From positions 22,713,099-22,777,098 of the forward strand of contig NC_083583.1 of NCBI RefSeq assembly GCF_027579695.1: a stretch of DNA of 64,000 nucleotides, given 5' to 3'. Below the pieces are notes generated by a model that had not been told where the DNA came from, made no database searches, and saw only the letters and a list, made by a program, of their open reading frames with translations. This DNA is from Neoarius graeffei. Its lineage: Eukaryota; Chordata; Actinopteri; Siluriformes; Ariidae. Positions within the stretch are counted from its first letter, which is position 1. Each line of letters begins with the position of its first letter. Position numbers and translations under genes: made by a program. This document shows, piece after piece, positions 35,872-47,851 of this stretch.

Positions 35872-36240
35872 CCTTGCAAGAGGGAGCGTGACAGTGTTAT
35901 ATACTTGTCACAAATATAATGATAATAATTTGCGTGTATTAAGTAAGAATAATTTGTATAAAAATAACTTTCTTGTTCATATATACTATAAAACTTTAAT
36001 TACCTCGCCTGGGGCGGAGTCCACCAGGGGGCGAGGTATTGTTTTTGGTCAGGTTTCTTTTTTTTTTGTAAACAATATTATGGGAAAACGGCTGGATCAA
36101 TCTTCATGAAACTTTCAGGATAGATGGGGGTTGGTCTCAAATAGAACCTCCAACATTTTGAGGGTCATCTGGTCAAGGTCACCAAAAAGGTCAAAATCGT
36201 TTTTGTTGTGTTTACTGCCTTATATAGAGGCGCTATCCAC

Positions 36241-36308
36241 TACGTCATCGTGCTGTAAGAGTGTAACAGTCGTGCACTGCGCATGCGCATACACGTCTTC
36301 CGATTAAA
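36241..36308 (+). promoter_or_regulatory. NRF1/ETS/CRE motif cluster just before an ATG
   Basis: TACGTCA at 36241-36247, a palindromic NRF1-type TGCGCATGCGCA at 36278-36289 and an ETS-type CTTCCG at about 36297-36302, all within 70 bases of ATG at 36309. This combination is typical of housekeeping promoters. Confidence 0.5.
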
Positions 36309-36523
36309 ATGGCTGGTGAGTGTATACAATTCGGTTCACCATTCGAAATAAATGGACTAGACTAAATAAATCGCTTTCAGACATGTTTGTGCTTATTACA
36401 GAGGGAAAGTGCGTTCCACTGAGCTCTAGCGCCGGGCCATTTCCGGCAAATAAGAGTTTGAGTCATGGCGACAGCATGTGTATGTCAGCCTCGGTTCGGA
36501 GGTTTCAGTTTCGAAAACTGTAA
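36309..36523 (+). CDS. Candidate two-exon reading frame (42 residues) inside a dispersed element
   Basis: Exon 1 is ATGGCTG (36309-36315) followed by donor GTGAGT. The acceptor TTATTACAG ends at 36401 and exon 2 starts at 36402. The join reads MAEGKCVPLSSSAGPFPANK, then SLSHGDSMCMSASVRRFQFR, then KL and TAA at 36521-36523. GTAAGA at 36519-36524 could be a donor before the stop, which would make this only the 5' end of a longer gene. The protein is not recognised. It may be a captured host 5' end or a transposon's own first exons. Confidence 0.35.
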
Positions 36524-36563
36524 GAGGTAAGAGCAGAATAATATAAAGTACAGACACTTGGTA

Positions 36564-38158
36564 CAGTGGGGCAAAAAAGTATTTAGTCAGTCACCAATTG
36601 TGCAAGTTCTCCCACTTAAAAAGATGAGAGAGGCCTGTAATTTTCATCATAGGTACACTTCAACTATGAGAGACAGAATGAGAAAAAAAATCCAGAAAAT
36701 CACATTGTCTGATTTTTAAAGAATTTATTTGCAAATTATGGTGGAAAATAAGTATTTGGTCAATAATAAAAGTTCATCTCAATACTTTGTTATATACCCT
36801 TTGTTGGCAATGACAGAGGTCAAACGTTTTCTGTAAGTCTTCACAAGGTTTTCACACACTGTTGCTGGTATTTTGGCCCATTCCTCCATGCAGATCTCCT
36901 CTAGAGCAGTGATGTTTTGGGGCTGTCGCTGGGCAACATGGACTTTCAACTCCCTCCAAAGATTTTCTATGGGGTTGAGATCTGGAGACTGGCTAGGCCA
37001 CTCCAGAACCTTGAAATGCTTCTTACGAAGCCACTCCTTCGTTGCCCGGGCGGTGTGTTTGGGATCATTGTCATGCTGAAAGACCCAGTCACGTTTCATC
37101 TTCAATGCCCTTGCTGACGGAAGGAGGTTTTCACTCAAAATCTCATGATACATGGCCCTATTCATTTTTTCCTTTACAAGGATCAGTTGTCCTGGTCCCT
37201 TTGCAAAAAAACAGCCCCAAAGCATGATGTTTCCACCCCCATGCTTCACAGTAGGTATGGTGTTCTTTGGATGCAACTCAGCATTCTTTCTCCTCCAAAC
37301 ACGACAAGTTGAGTTTTTACCAAAAAGTTCTATTTTGGTTTCATCTAACTATATGACATTTTCCCAATCCTCTTCTGGATCATCCAAATGCTCTCTAGCA
37401 AACTTCAGACGGGCCTGGACATGTACTGGCTTAAGCAGGGGGACACGTCTGGCACTGCAGGATTTGAGTCCCTGGCAGCGTAGTGTGTTACTGATGGTAG
37501 CCTTTGTTACTTTGGTCCCAGCTCTCTGCAGGTCATTCACTAGGTCCCCCCGTGTGGTTCTGGGATTTTTGCTCACCGTTCTTGTGATCATTTTGACCCC
37601 ATGGGGTGAGATCTTGCGTGGAGCCCCAGATCGAGGGAGATTATCAGTGGCCTTGTATGTCTTCCATTTTCTAATAATTGCTCCCACAGTTGATTTCTTC
37701 ACACTAAGCTGCTTACCTATTGCAGATTCAGTCTTCTCAGCTTGGTGCAGGTCTACAATTTTGTTTCTGGTGTCCTTTGACAGCTCTTTGGTCTTGGCCA
37801 TAGTGGAGTTTGAAGTGTGACTGTTTGAGGTTGTGGACAGGTGTCTTTTATACTGATAACGAGTTCAAACAGGTGCCATTAATGAGTGGAGGACAGAGGA
37901 GCCTCTTAAAGAAGAAGTTACAGGTCTGTGAGAGCCAGAAATCTTGCTTGTTTGTAGGTGACCAAATACTTATTTTACCGAGGAATTTACCAATTAATTC
38001 ATTAAAAATCCTACAATGTGATTTCCTGGATTCTTTCCCCCCATTCTATCTCTCATAGTTGAAGTGTACCAATGATGAAAATTACAGGCCTCTCTCATCT
38101 TTTTAAGTGGGAGAACTTGCACAATTGGTGGCTGACTAAATACTTTTTTGCCCCACTG
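36564..38158 (-). mobile_element. Tc1-like element, nearly intact
   Basis: Termini CAGTGGGGCAAAAAAGTATT and its mirror AATACTTTTTTGCCCCACTG, with TA at 36562-36563 and 38159-38160. The extended ends (over 80 bp, AGATGAGAGAGGCCTGTAAT and mirror) also match. Length 1595 bp. Lies in the dispersed element at 35998-38400. Confidence 0.95.
36779..37801 (-). pseudogene. Tc1-like transposase with one premature stop
   Basis: The frame is open over 341 codons (normal length, about 340 residues) apart from TAG at 37349-37351, where the family normally has tryptophan. N-terminus: [20 protein letters not shown], with a helix-turn-helix ([20 protein letters not shown]) and a GRPR-like hinge (RSGAPRKI). 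Catalytic D in [11 protein letters not shown] in [11 protein letters not shown] and E in [11 protein letters not shown], spaced as DD34E. No frameshift is evident. This is the least damaged transposase in the window. Confidence 0.93.
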
Positions 38159-38400
38159 TATATTTTACTTCTGTGATTTTTAAATTGTTCATTTTTGGAT
38201 TACGCTTCATTTTTGTGGCTATTGCCTCATAGAGTAAATATGTATGCTATATTTACTGTATGGATATCAGAAAACAATTTTATTTATAAGCAGTAGCCAC
38301 ATGTACCCATAGGGTACCTATTTTCTTTTCCAATATCTTCCTTCATATTCATCATAAGTGCTACCGGGCGAGGTTTATTTTGCCTGGCAGCACTTGTTAA

Positions 38401-38984
38401 TATTATAGCCTGGTTGCCACGAGCCATGTGTCCCTTCCAAAATAGAGATGAAACCTACAGCACTGACACAGAGTGTAAGGATTCAGGTCTTCATTTTAAA
38501 TTTAATACAGTTAATTTTAATGAATGCTACAGAGCATTAACGGTTTCTGAATTGTCAAATTTTTTTTCTACTCTTGCACGAGTAGAATTCTTGTTGAGTA
38601 GCTGAGGATCTGTACAAACACCACAGGGAGCAGAATTCCTTCCTCTGTAATAATTATTTTAATACTTTAGGCTGAGAATACCTTCTATGGTCCTGTCCTC
38701 CATTCACATTTTCCATCCATTCATCAGACATGACACCTCTGCCCAGGTCTTGCTTCCTGCACTGTGAATAGGAAGTGTGGTGTCCAAGTCCTCACGAGTG
38801 CACTTACTAACATTACTGCCTATTGTGTTCCAGCTGCTATTTTAACTTCAAATTTTAAAGAAATAATAATACAAAATAATTTGTGCAGGTAAACAATTGT
38901 TATGACTGAAGATTGTGCTGACTTTACACAATCTACTCTCTTATTGTACTGATCTTAGCAGGTGATGCACACATTACATTACAG
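38401..38984. other. No gene recognised
   Basis: Nothing recognised on either strand. Confidence 0.5.
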
Positions 38985-39123
38985 GCATTTAGCAGACACT
39001 TATCTAGAGCAGCCTGGGGAGTAGTTGGGGGGGTTAGGCACTTCAGCCATTCCTGCCAGTCTAGGGACTTGAACTAGTGACCTTTTGGTCCCAAAGCTGC
39101 TTCGCTAACCATTAGGCCATGGC
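38985..39123 (-). mobile_element. SINE remnant, second-type head with a different tail
   Basis: Reverse copy with head GGCCTAATGGTTAGCGAAGC and GGGACCAAAAGGTCACTAGT and tail AAGTGTCTGCTAAATGCCTG. Same head type as 16725 and 59740 but another tail. Confidence 0.65.
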
Positions 39124-39221
39124 ATCCTCCATTTAAACACACTTTCTGAGCCAAGTAAGCTGACACAGGAATGGGCTAGCGAGATATGAGTAAGGTTCAC
39201 GGTAGTGATACAGCAGGACAA

Positions 39222-39380
39222 GCCAACCAATCAATCAATCAACCAACCAATCAACCATCCAACCATAAAACCAGTCCATTTGTCATTACTCAACCAACCA
39301 ACCAATCAACTATTCCACAAAATCAAGAAACCAATCAATGGACCAATCAACCAGTAAGTCAACCAATCAACCAACTGATA
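39222..39380. repeat. Degenerate CAACCAAT-type simple repeat
   Basis: Runs of CAATCAATCAACCAACCAAT with interruptions. The plus frame reading Asn-Gln-Pro repeats is an artefact of the repeat. Confidence 0.85.
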
Positions 39381-39862
39381 AAATGACCAACCATCAAAAT
39401 GCACCTTTGTCTGACCTTTACCAAAAACCTTGGTTGAGCTGGTCAAGACAGTAGGCTATTTCATGCTAGTTGGTTTAAAATGTGGGATTACATTCACCTT
39501 GAAATGTATGAGCTTGGTTTCTACACACACACCACATATAGGGAGTTTGTCATTTCTCCAGCAGCTGCCTAAACTGACTAATAAATATTTGAGATTTTCT
39601 CATTGTCTTGCTCTTGTTTTTATGTTCTTGAAACAACCTGTCTAAAGTGTCACATTAGTAGTGGTAATTAATAAACGGTTTCCATCTACTATTAGCTGCT
39701 GATAAACAATCCCATGTCATCATGAGTGGGATTTCAGTATCTGAGTCTTGAATTGCATCATTATATTCTCAGTAATTAATTAGCAGTAATCAAAATGTTC
39801 AGTCATATTTTTTAAAAAAATGTTAACGACTGATATTAACTTTGTAAGCTAATTATCTCCAA

Positions 39863-39920
39863 GAAAAGTTAAGATAAGACATCATTTTATTATCCCACAA
39901 GGGGAAATTTACAATGACAT
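39863..39920 (-). mobile_element. LINE tail fragment like that in the triplicated block
   Basis: GATAAGACATCATTTTATTA and TCCCACAAGGGGAAATTTAC are the reverse of the block at 14040 and 14540. Confidence 0.6.
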
Positions 39921-40029
39921 CACATTCAGAGTTACATTACCATCTACAAAAATTGAATGAATTACCAAAGAAAAAAATCAACTGGTAAAAAATGAGGTTT
40001 TAATAGTTTAACTGTAAAGTTAACCAGGA

Positions 40030-40140
40030 AGCCATGGTTGACTTCCTAAGCCAAGGTTAGACACAGCTTTCAGACCAAAAGGTTGCTGGTTTGATTCCCT
40101 AGACTAGCTGGAATGTCCTTGAGCAAAGCCCATAGCTGTC
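40030..40140 (+). mobile_element. SINE head fragment (second type)
   Basis: CAGACCAAAAGGTTGCTGGT, TTGATTCCCTAGACTAGCTG and GTCCTTGAGCAAAGCCCAT: head and the first part of tail B. Confidence 0.55.
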
Positions 40141-42651
40141 AGGGTCTTTGCAGTGATAGTACCTGTGAGGATTTATCGTTCAGCCAAATAGGAAGCACAA
40201 ACAAAAAAAATCTTCATGGTATTTTAGGAAGTCAACCTCTTGTGACTTTTTTTTTTTAAAATAAAAATTGATAAAGCCATAGATTTAGGGAAATAATTGC
40301 TTATTTCCATCTGGATTCAACATCACACTGAGATTAGCACTCTCTTTGTCTTCCTTTGATTTTTTTTCTTTTTTGACGAATCACCTACGTAGCACAAAGA
40401 TGAATATTTCATAATCACCCATCAAAGACGAAGGAACACATGATTATTTAATGGGTTCCAGGGTTAAATGAGACACTCTCTGGAGAAGGGTCTCTACCAA
40501 TTCTGTTTTTTAAGCCCTCAGAGTGAGTGTTAGTAAGACGCTGTGCTATTTATACTCACCTTTGTATTATAATCACTGTATGCATAGATGACACTGGTAA
40601 TTGCACCTTCCTGACAGAATTGGTTTCCGTGTAATTATGGATGGTGTCTAAACATAACCGTCCATGCCTAAAGCATTAGTAAGTGTGAAAGGAAATTCAA
40701 TAAAGCACAGAATGAGAATAGAAAGCCACTGAAAGGCTGCCTGAACTTTTATAGCTTTTGAAATTGGGACACCGCAAAAGCCTGGAAAAACAGGATAGAA
40801 GAGAAAAAAATGTGGAGTGTGTGCCATAACTGAACAATGTGTCATCCGCTCACACAGTGTCACAGGCGCATACTCACTCACACAGTGACAGTTTAGTCAC
40901 TCTGTTTTACCATAGGCCTTAGGAAGTGAACAAAACCGGTTCTGTGGTCAAAAGCATGTTAAACAGGAAGAATGAGGAAAACAAACTGGCACAGAATTCA
41001 CCTCAAGGGGGCAATGTGGTTCCAAGGAATAAATAAATAAATAAATAAATAAATAATAATAAAAAAAGTACACGGATGAGGTTCATTCTTTCTTTCTATC
41101 TCTCTGGGCATGTGTGTGGGTGTAACATTAGGTTTTCCCCTGATATTAAATTTCACCGAAAGGCATTGCATGTGAAAGCTGCTGTGTTGCGTATGCTGAC
41201 CTCAGAGGAGGCCGTTTGTCTCAGTTGTTCTGCTCACATGTTAGTGGCTACAGTAAACGTGAAGCTTCCCCCCATGTGATATGGGCCTCAGCGGTGACAA
41301 ATCTCTCCCCATGTCATCAAACTCTCAGAGAACATGAAAGCAGTGTGGCTTGCTGGGCGCCATTGGCCCTTATAGGCCTAACATGCTAACACCTATGGCT
41401 AAAGCATTTGGCTAACGGATGTGGCTTGTATCATCTCTCTTGCTCGAGCTTTATGAATAGACACAACGGGTGACCCTATGGGTTTGGGCTGCTACATTTA
41501 ACCCCCTACCTTTTATCCTAAATCACTTGGATTGTGAGAAAAGGGGAGGACTGTAGATGTGGCAATATGACAAATGGTTTGGTTGTGTGACAAACTTTTA
41601 ATGGACTGTCATGTTGGCTTAAAAGCTTCAGGTCAAAGCTTTGCCCAAAAACATGCATACACACACAGATACACAATCCTCACCTTGTTCAACTCTTCAA
41701 ACTTGGTTAATGGTGCCCGTTGAATCCCCTGGGTTGGTTAATGAATGGAGCACAGTCTGACACAATAATGTAGGTCTGTATCCCACTTCTTGTCCTAACA
41801 CATGTCTATAATTAACATTTGCGTTAACGTCATGCACACCTCACCATACCCCACATTCTGTGTTTGCAGATAATAAAAATGCTCTATATTTATGTACCAG
41901 GTTGAATAGTCAGCAGGATGAGAGGATGTAAGACTGAATGGCTGCTTTTTGTTCACAACAAGGAGGATATAAATATATAAATGAATGAATGAATGGATGG
42001 ATGGATGGACATCAAAGGTGGGAAACAAGGAGTCGGAACTACCCCCATTCATAATGAGGTCATTATGTTAGTGTAGGTTTTCCTCACAGGTCAGAGGTCA
42101 AGGATGGCTTTCATTTTGCCCTTTGCCTACAAAGCAAAGTGTCAAGCATTAAAACGAAATGCTAACAAGCAGTGTGTTATGTTGAGGCATTATGTCATAT
42201 TCAAGATGTGTTGTGGATGTGGCTTTCAGATGAAACTCATGCTTTTGAAATGGGAACAGACATGTCTACTATTCAAGAGGTTGTAGTCATGAGAACACTG
42301 GGAAATATGGGATTATTAAGATCATGACTGACGCTGGTAATTTCACTAGTTAGCAGCTAGACTTTTAAGTATTTGATACAAACAAGGTAAGTGTAAAAAA
42401 AACAACAACCCAAGATTTACCTCAGATGTGTTGATAAATTAGTAGGAAATGACTACAGTTACACTGAAATTCCATTAAGCACTATGGAAAGCAAGCATAA
42501 GCTAGATTAGTGTTTCTCAACCACTGGGCCGCGGCCCATTAGTGGGCTGCGAAGTGCCATTTAGTGGGCCGCAAATTTTTTTTCAAGTTTGAAGCCAAAT
42601 CCTAAATAGTTCAGAATCTCATTGTGTCCCAAATCCAGGAAGGTTTGACCT

Positions 42652-43716
42652 TCCATCAATCCATCCATTATCTGTAGCCGCTTATCCTGTCCTACAGGGT
42701 CGTAGGCAAGCTGGAGCCTATCCCAGCTGACTGTGGGTGACAGGCGGGGTACACCCTGGACAAGTTGCCAGGTTATCGCAGGGCTGACACAGGCTACGTT
42801 TACACTAGACCGTATCTGTCTCGTTTTCTTCGCGGATGCACTGTCCGTTTACATTAACCCCCCTGAAAAAGCAGGGAAACGGGAATCCGCCAGCGTCCAC
42901 GTATTCAATCTAGATCGTATCAGCTCCGGTGCTGTGTAAACATTGAGAATACGCGAATACGCTGTGCTGAGCTCTAGCTGGCGTCTCATTGGACAACGTC
43001 ACTGTGACATCCACCTTCCTGATTCGCTGGCGTTGGTCATGTGACGCGACTGCTGAAAAACGGCGCAGACTTCCGCCTTGTATCACCTTTCATTAAAGAG
43101 TATAAAAGTATGAAAATACTGCAAATACTGATGCAAATACTGCCCATTGTGTAGTTATGATTGTCTTTAGGCTTGCCATCCTTCCACTTGCAAGTAGTAA
43201 GTGATATGCGCTGGGATCTCACACACAGCGGCTCAGTCCCGAATCGTGGCTTGTTCACTTCACTCGCGCGCTCTGTGAGCTGCGCAGGGCCGGAGTGCGC
43301 ACCCTCCAGAGGGCACTCGCTGTTCAGGGCGGAGTGATTTGGAGCGCAGGATGCCTGCGGAGCCGAGCGTATCCGCGTATTGGTGTTGCTGTGTGCACGG
43401 CTAACGGTTTTAGTGTAAACGCGAATCGTTTTAAGAACGTTAATCTGATGATCCGCTGATTCGACGTAATGTAAACGTAGCCACAGAGACAAACAACCAT
43501 TCACACTCACATTCACACCTACGGTCAATTTAGAGCCACCAATTAGCCTAACCTGCATGTCTTTGGGGTAAACCAAAGCACCTGGAGGAAAACCACACAG
43601 ACATGGGGAGAACATGCAAATTCCACACAGAAAGGCCCTCACCAGCTGCTGGTCTCAAACCTAGGACCTTCTTGCTGTGAGGCGACAGTGCTAACCACTA
43701 CACCACCGTGCCACCC
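42652..43716 (-). mobile_element. V-SINE split by a 691-bp DNA element
   Basis: Reverse copy. The tail side starts ATCCATCCATTATCTGTAGC, is broken after GGGCTGACACA (42791), resumes at ACAGAGACAAACAACCATTC (43483) and ends in the head ACCACCGTGCCACCC. Confidence 0.93.
42792..43482. mobile_element. DNA element with GGCTACGTTTACA ends and 3-bp duplication
   Basis: GGCTACGTTTACA and TGTAAACGTAGCC are perfect inverted ends; ACA is duplicated (42789-42791, 43483-43485). The interior has several GTATCCGCG/CGCGGAT-like motifs and is GC-richer than its surroundings. A 3-bp duplication suggests a Harbinger-type MITE. Confidence 0.85.
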
Positions 43717-45079
43717 ACATGCACCTTTCAAGTGGAATAAATACATTTGTGGGTAAATTAAGAAGAGCAAGTCTTTATTATTGTCACGTTCCTCCTGTGC
43801 ATACACACACGCACGCACACACAGAGTGCAGTGGGCAGAATAAATAAATCAGTTTGTCGGTAAATTATATGGATCTGTGATGCCTGCTGGAAGAGAAGAG
43901 CAGGGCGGATTGAGAATCGAACAGCTGTGGTTTGTTTACACCCGATACTAAAACTTGTAGCGTCCTAGCAACCGTCGTAAAGACGTGTACAAAGCCCAGA
44001 AATTCCTCCTTACCCGGGTATAAACGATACAAGATTTATCTTGTAGTGTCCAGATCTTTAACCCAGCCACATATAAAAAGCTGCACTCCTCCATGCTCTT
44101 CCAGGTTTTCATCTGTGTGTCTGTGTAGAACGATGTCTGCAGCACCAGGTAGTTTTAGATGTCAGGGAACTCAACGAATGGATAATTTGCCAACTTAGAA
44201 TTAATGAATGAATGACTTTATTTAAAGACAGTAAGTTGATCAGCAGAGCTGGTGGGGTCGTGCATGTACAGATACAAATAATTACAAATACAAAAGACTA
44301 AAAATATACACAATCTTAAAAAAAAACCTTAAACTCTGTTGATGATCTGTTAATTATCTTCACATTAAGTTAATTAATAGTATGCATAATTATTGTCTTT
44401 GTAATTAGTTACGGCTACAATAGGATCAAAATTTATTCTACTAATGTCAAATTTAGCGAGTAAATTTTTCTTTCATAGGAAAAATCCTTCTTTGTTAGTG
44501 TAAGGATCTAATCCCATTGAGTGGTTTCTATATCCACTTCTTTTGAGTGTACTTCTTGGTTTTAATAACTTGCTTGTTTGTTGTACACAAACATAGCTAT
44601 AAGTTCTTGTGTTAATGGACCAGACTCCACTTTTGGATCATTAATCCCTTTTGAGTGAGAATACCCTGCATGCATGGCTTTATGTTGGCTTCTGGCACAT
44701 CCATACAGTTTTAGATACAATACCTACAATTAAAAACAGTTTGTTTTTATTGCATTTATTTAATCCCTGGGCTCCCATCTGTAACAGGGAGTGATGTCGC
44801 ATCTCATTAATACACATTACAATAGATTATTAGGTTCTAATAGAATAGATGAGCCAAAATAATTGGGGATCTTTTTTAATGGGCCTCGACTCGTTACAAG
44901 TATGAATAGGTGGCCTTTAAAGTAGAAAAGGTTGAGAACTCCTGAGCTAGATAATAATTGAGGCTCATGAGCTAGTTATCAGCTAGTCTTGTGCAGACAA
45001 GGTAAAAGCATAGTGAATGTGTAAAACAAGATAAAACTTTCTGTAATATTAACATTTACCTCAGATCTGTTGGTAAATC

Positions 45080-45455
45080 GGGATGGCACGGTGTTGTAGT
45101 GGTTAGCCCTGTTACCTCACAGCAAGAAGGTCCGGGTTCGAGTCCAGTGCTCGGTGAGGGCCTTTCTGTGTGGAGTTTGCATGTTCTCCCCGTGTCCGTG
45201 TGGGTTTCCTCCAGGTGCTCCGGTTTCCCCCACAGTCCAAAGACATGCAGGTTAGGTTAACTGGTGACTCTAAATTGACCGTAGGTGTGAATGTGAGTGT
45301 GAATGGTTGTCTGTGTCTATGTGTCAGCCCTGTGATGACCTGGCGACTTGTCCAGGGTGTACCCCGCCTTTCGCCCGTAGTCAGCTGGGATAGGCTCCAG
45401 CTTGCCTGCGACCCTGTAGGACAGGATAAAGCGGCTAGAGATAATGGATGGATGA
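45080..45455 (+). mobile_element. V-SINE, full length
   Basis: Flanked by TGTTGGTAAATC (45068-45079 and 45456-45467). The end is GGATGGATGA rather than GAGATGAGA. Confidence 0.94.
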
Positions 45456-45467
45456 TGTTGGTAAATC

Positions 45468-47781
45468 ACTGAGAAAAGTTTTGGCATGACAACAATTACA
45501 CTCACTTGTTATGGACGACAAGCTAAAATAATGACTGAAGCTAACCATGTTGCCTAGTTAGCATGTAGCCTTTACAGAAAATATAAAACACAGTGATGAA
45601 AACAAGATAACAGACATTAATACTTTACCTCAGATGTACGAGTGAAGCACAAATAAAAGACACTGCATGAGTACACCATCATGAAAACACTGGGAACTAT
45701 GGACAGGAAGCATTAGCTAGATAATGACTAAAGCTAACGGTTTAGCTAGTTAGGAGCTAGCATTGTAAGCGTTTTAAGCATAAAACGAGATGGCAATATC
45801 ATGATTTAGTTCAGATTTATGAGTAAATTACTAAGATAAAACTTTGTATGACTCCAATTACACAAAGAGAGCACAAAGAAATATGGACAGTGAGTTAAGC
45901 TAGAAAATGACTGAGGCTAATAATTTTGTCTAGCTAGTATGTAGCATTTAAATCTTTAATACACAAAAGGTAAAATCATGGTGACAATGGAATCAAGCCA
46001 AAACTAAAAGGGATATCAGGAACAGTTACAGTACATCAGATTTATTAGTATACTGGCATGCCTAAGCACTAAGTACGAACCGAAATCCAACACAGTGATG
46101 AACGTCAACATTAAGACCTCAGAGCTTTGACTTGTGTATAACAGAAGACTGATGAACATCATATTTGAACATAACATTGGGATATTGCTTGCTTGTTGTA
46201 ATGTAAGGAGTAAATAACACCTAAGGGCTCATACCATGATGATTGCATCCTTGTTGATTATAACCTGGGCGCCATCCGATACAGTAAGCATAACGGCGTA
46301 CAATGTACCTGCTTTTTTTTTTGCCTACTTTTAGAAGTGAGTGGAGAAAGGCAGGAGGGAAGAGGAAAAGGGAGGAAGGGTTGTTAGGCGGTCAGATACA
46401 ATGAGCTGACCGGAACATAAACAGGCAGCTGTGTCTCCGGGACAGCCGTGTCCTATTTCCCCCTCCCCGTAACTTATGATGTCACGCGTTTCCCATGAGG
46501 CAGTGCTTCAGTTTCACCATTAGCTCAATTATTTAGAGCTTTTAATTGAATCAGCCAAGTTCAGGGAGAGACTGCCATGATCATCAAGAAACTGAATCTG
46601 TCCTTGTGCTTCACCCGCTGAGCCACATCAATGATGCAAGAGAGAAGAAAGAAAAGGAAAAAAATAATTGTGTAATCAGACGTGTGTTGCAGATGCCAAG
46701 AAAGAAAACACTGAGTCGTCTGGGTTTTTCACTGCAGTCTGGTTTCAACAGCTCAGGTTTAGCCTGGACCACGCAAAGGGATCATGCTGACAAAAATCTC
46801 ACCCGCCCACGTAAACAGAGAGGTATAAACTTACCATAACGCTAGCATCCCCTCCTGTATGCATGCATAGCCGCAAAGATAAACACACACACGCATATGA
46901 ACAGCCACAAACAAACACAGCAAAATGAACAGACTCAGAAAATGAGTCATATATATACAAGCATAAACGCAGTCATTGGTGGACAGCCACGAACAAATAT
47001 AACAAACTCAGATACAGTTTACGCTAGTTATGTACACACAAACACGCACAAACACAATTACGCATAAAGTTGATGAAGTAATTTGAACCAAACTTTGCTC
47101 CAACAGACTTTGACTAAGTATTTCAAAGAAAAGAAGGGAAATCGCAGCGAGATCTCCATTAGCACAATGTTGCGTTTGTCCAGTCGAGGGGCTCATAAAT
47201 GTGTCCCCATGAACTTCCTGCTCCCTCATCCTATTTCCCTTGTAACCTCAAAAATAACAGCACATCAACTCCTGGCTGCTGAGGTTAGCACAGTGTGTCC
47301 AATCACGCCTACGATGGGTTGGTGTTTTTTGTGTGTGTGTGTTTTTTTTTTTACCAATCACATTGCGTTTTTCCTCACACGGAACATCGAGAGATGCTGC
47401 AAACCAGGTCAGTGGCTCCACTGGGAAATATGCTTTTTAGGACAAACCAAGTTTAGAAAGAGGGAAATCTGACCTTAATGTCAGCCATGTCTGCTCTGAA
47501 CTGTTCTGTACGCACGTAATGGCCTTGCTAACAGCAGGGATAGTGGATCCTCTGAGATCCTGCTAGGAATTAGACTTTCATGCTGCTCTAATTTGGCTGT
47601 TTTTCTAAGAATGGCTATGGTTAGGTTCTGGGTTTCATTCTAATTCACTCAGAAAAAAGGGGAAGCTTCTGGCTAGAGCGCTGTCTTTCGCTTCACATGT
47701 TTCACCTTTACAAAGACTGCCCTTGTCTTCCAGTTCAGCCCAAAGCTCTCAATGGGCATCCCCCTCCTCTCTCTTTCTCTG

Positions 47782-47789
<8 letters not shown>
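45468..47789. other. No gene recognised
   Basis: The frame near 46690-46820 (MPRKKTLSRLGFSLQ) is preceded by TTGCAG and followed by GTATAA, so it could pass for an exon, but no family likeness was seen. Otherwise unremarkable. Confidence 0.5.

Positions 47790-47849
<60 letters not shown>
47790..47849. repeat. (CA)n microsatellite
   Basis: About 30 uninterrupted CA units after a CT-rich lead-in. Frames through it in all phases are repeat artefacts. Confidence 0.97.

Positions 47850-47851
<2 letters not shown>

Larger units (their letters stand above)
35998..38400 (+). mobile_element. Dispersed element with GGGCGAGGT ends, carrying a promoter-like core
   Basis: Left: TTACCTCGCCTGGGGCGGAG, GGGCGAGGTATTG and GGGAAAACGGCTGGATCAAT. 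Right: ACCGGGCGAGGTTTATTTTG and CCTGGCAGCACTTGTT. These are hallmarks of a dispersed fish repeat; the true boundaries and class are unclear. Inside are a promoter-like segment (36241-36311), a two-exon frame (36309-36523) and a Tc1 element (36564-38158). Confidence 0.5.
39381..42499. other. Long stretch with no recognised gene
   Basis: Contains a reverse LINE-tail fragment (39863-39920), a SINE head (40030-40140), (AAAT)n at 41027-41058 and an ATGG/GAAT repeat at 41982-42010. No exon recognised. Confidence 0.55.
42508..44944. mobile_element. hAT-type element holding a SINE that holds another transposon
   Basis: AGCTAGAT flanks both sides (42500-42507, 44945-44952). Ends TAGTGTTTCTCAACC and GGTTGAGAACTCCTG share the TTCTCAACC core found in hAT elements. 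Outside the SINE the body is AT-rich without a transposase. It includes a possible 88-codon frame at 43932-44198 with no family likeness. Confidence 0.8.

Noticed and set aside
39222..39380. CRISPR-like or protein-coding repeat (Asn-Gln-Pro)
   Set aside because: Short degenerate simple repeat without spacers, in a vertebrate genome.
46692..46819. Possible exon MPRKKTLSRLGFSLQ with TTGCAG before and GTATAA after
   Set aside because: The donor is weak, no neighbouring exon continues the frame and no family was recognised.
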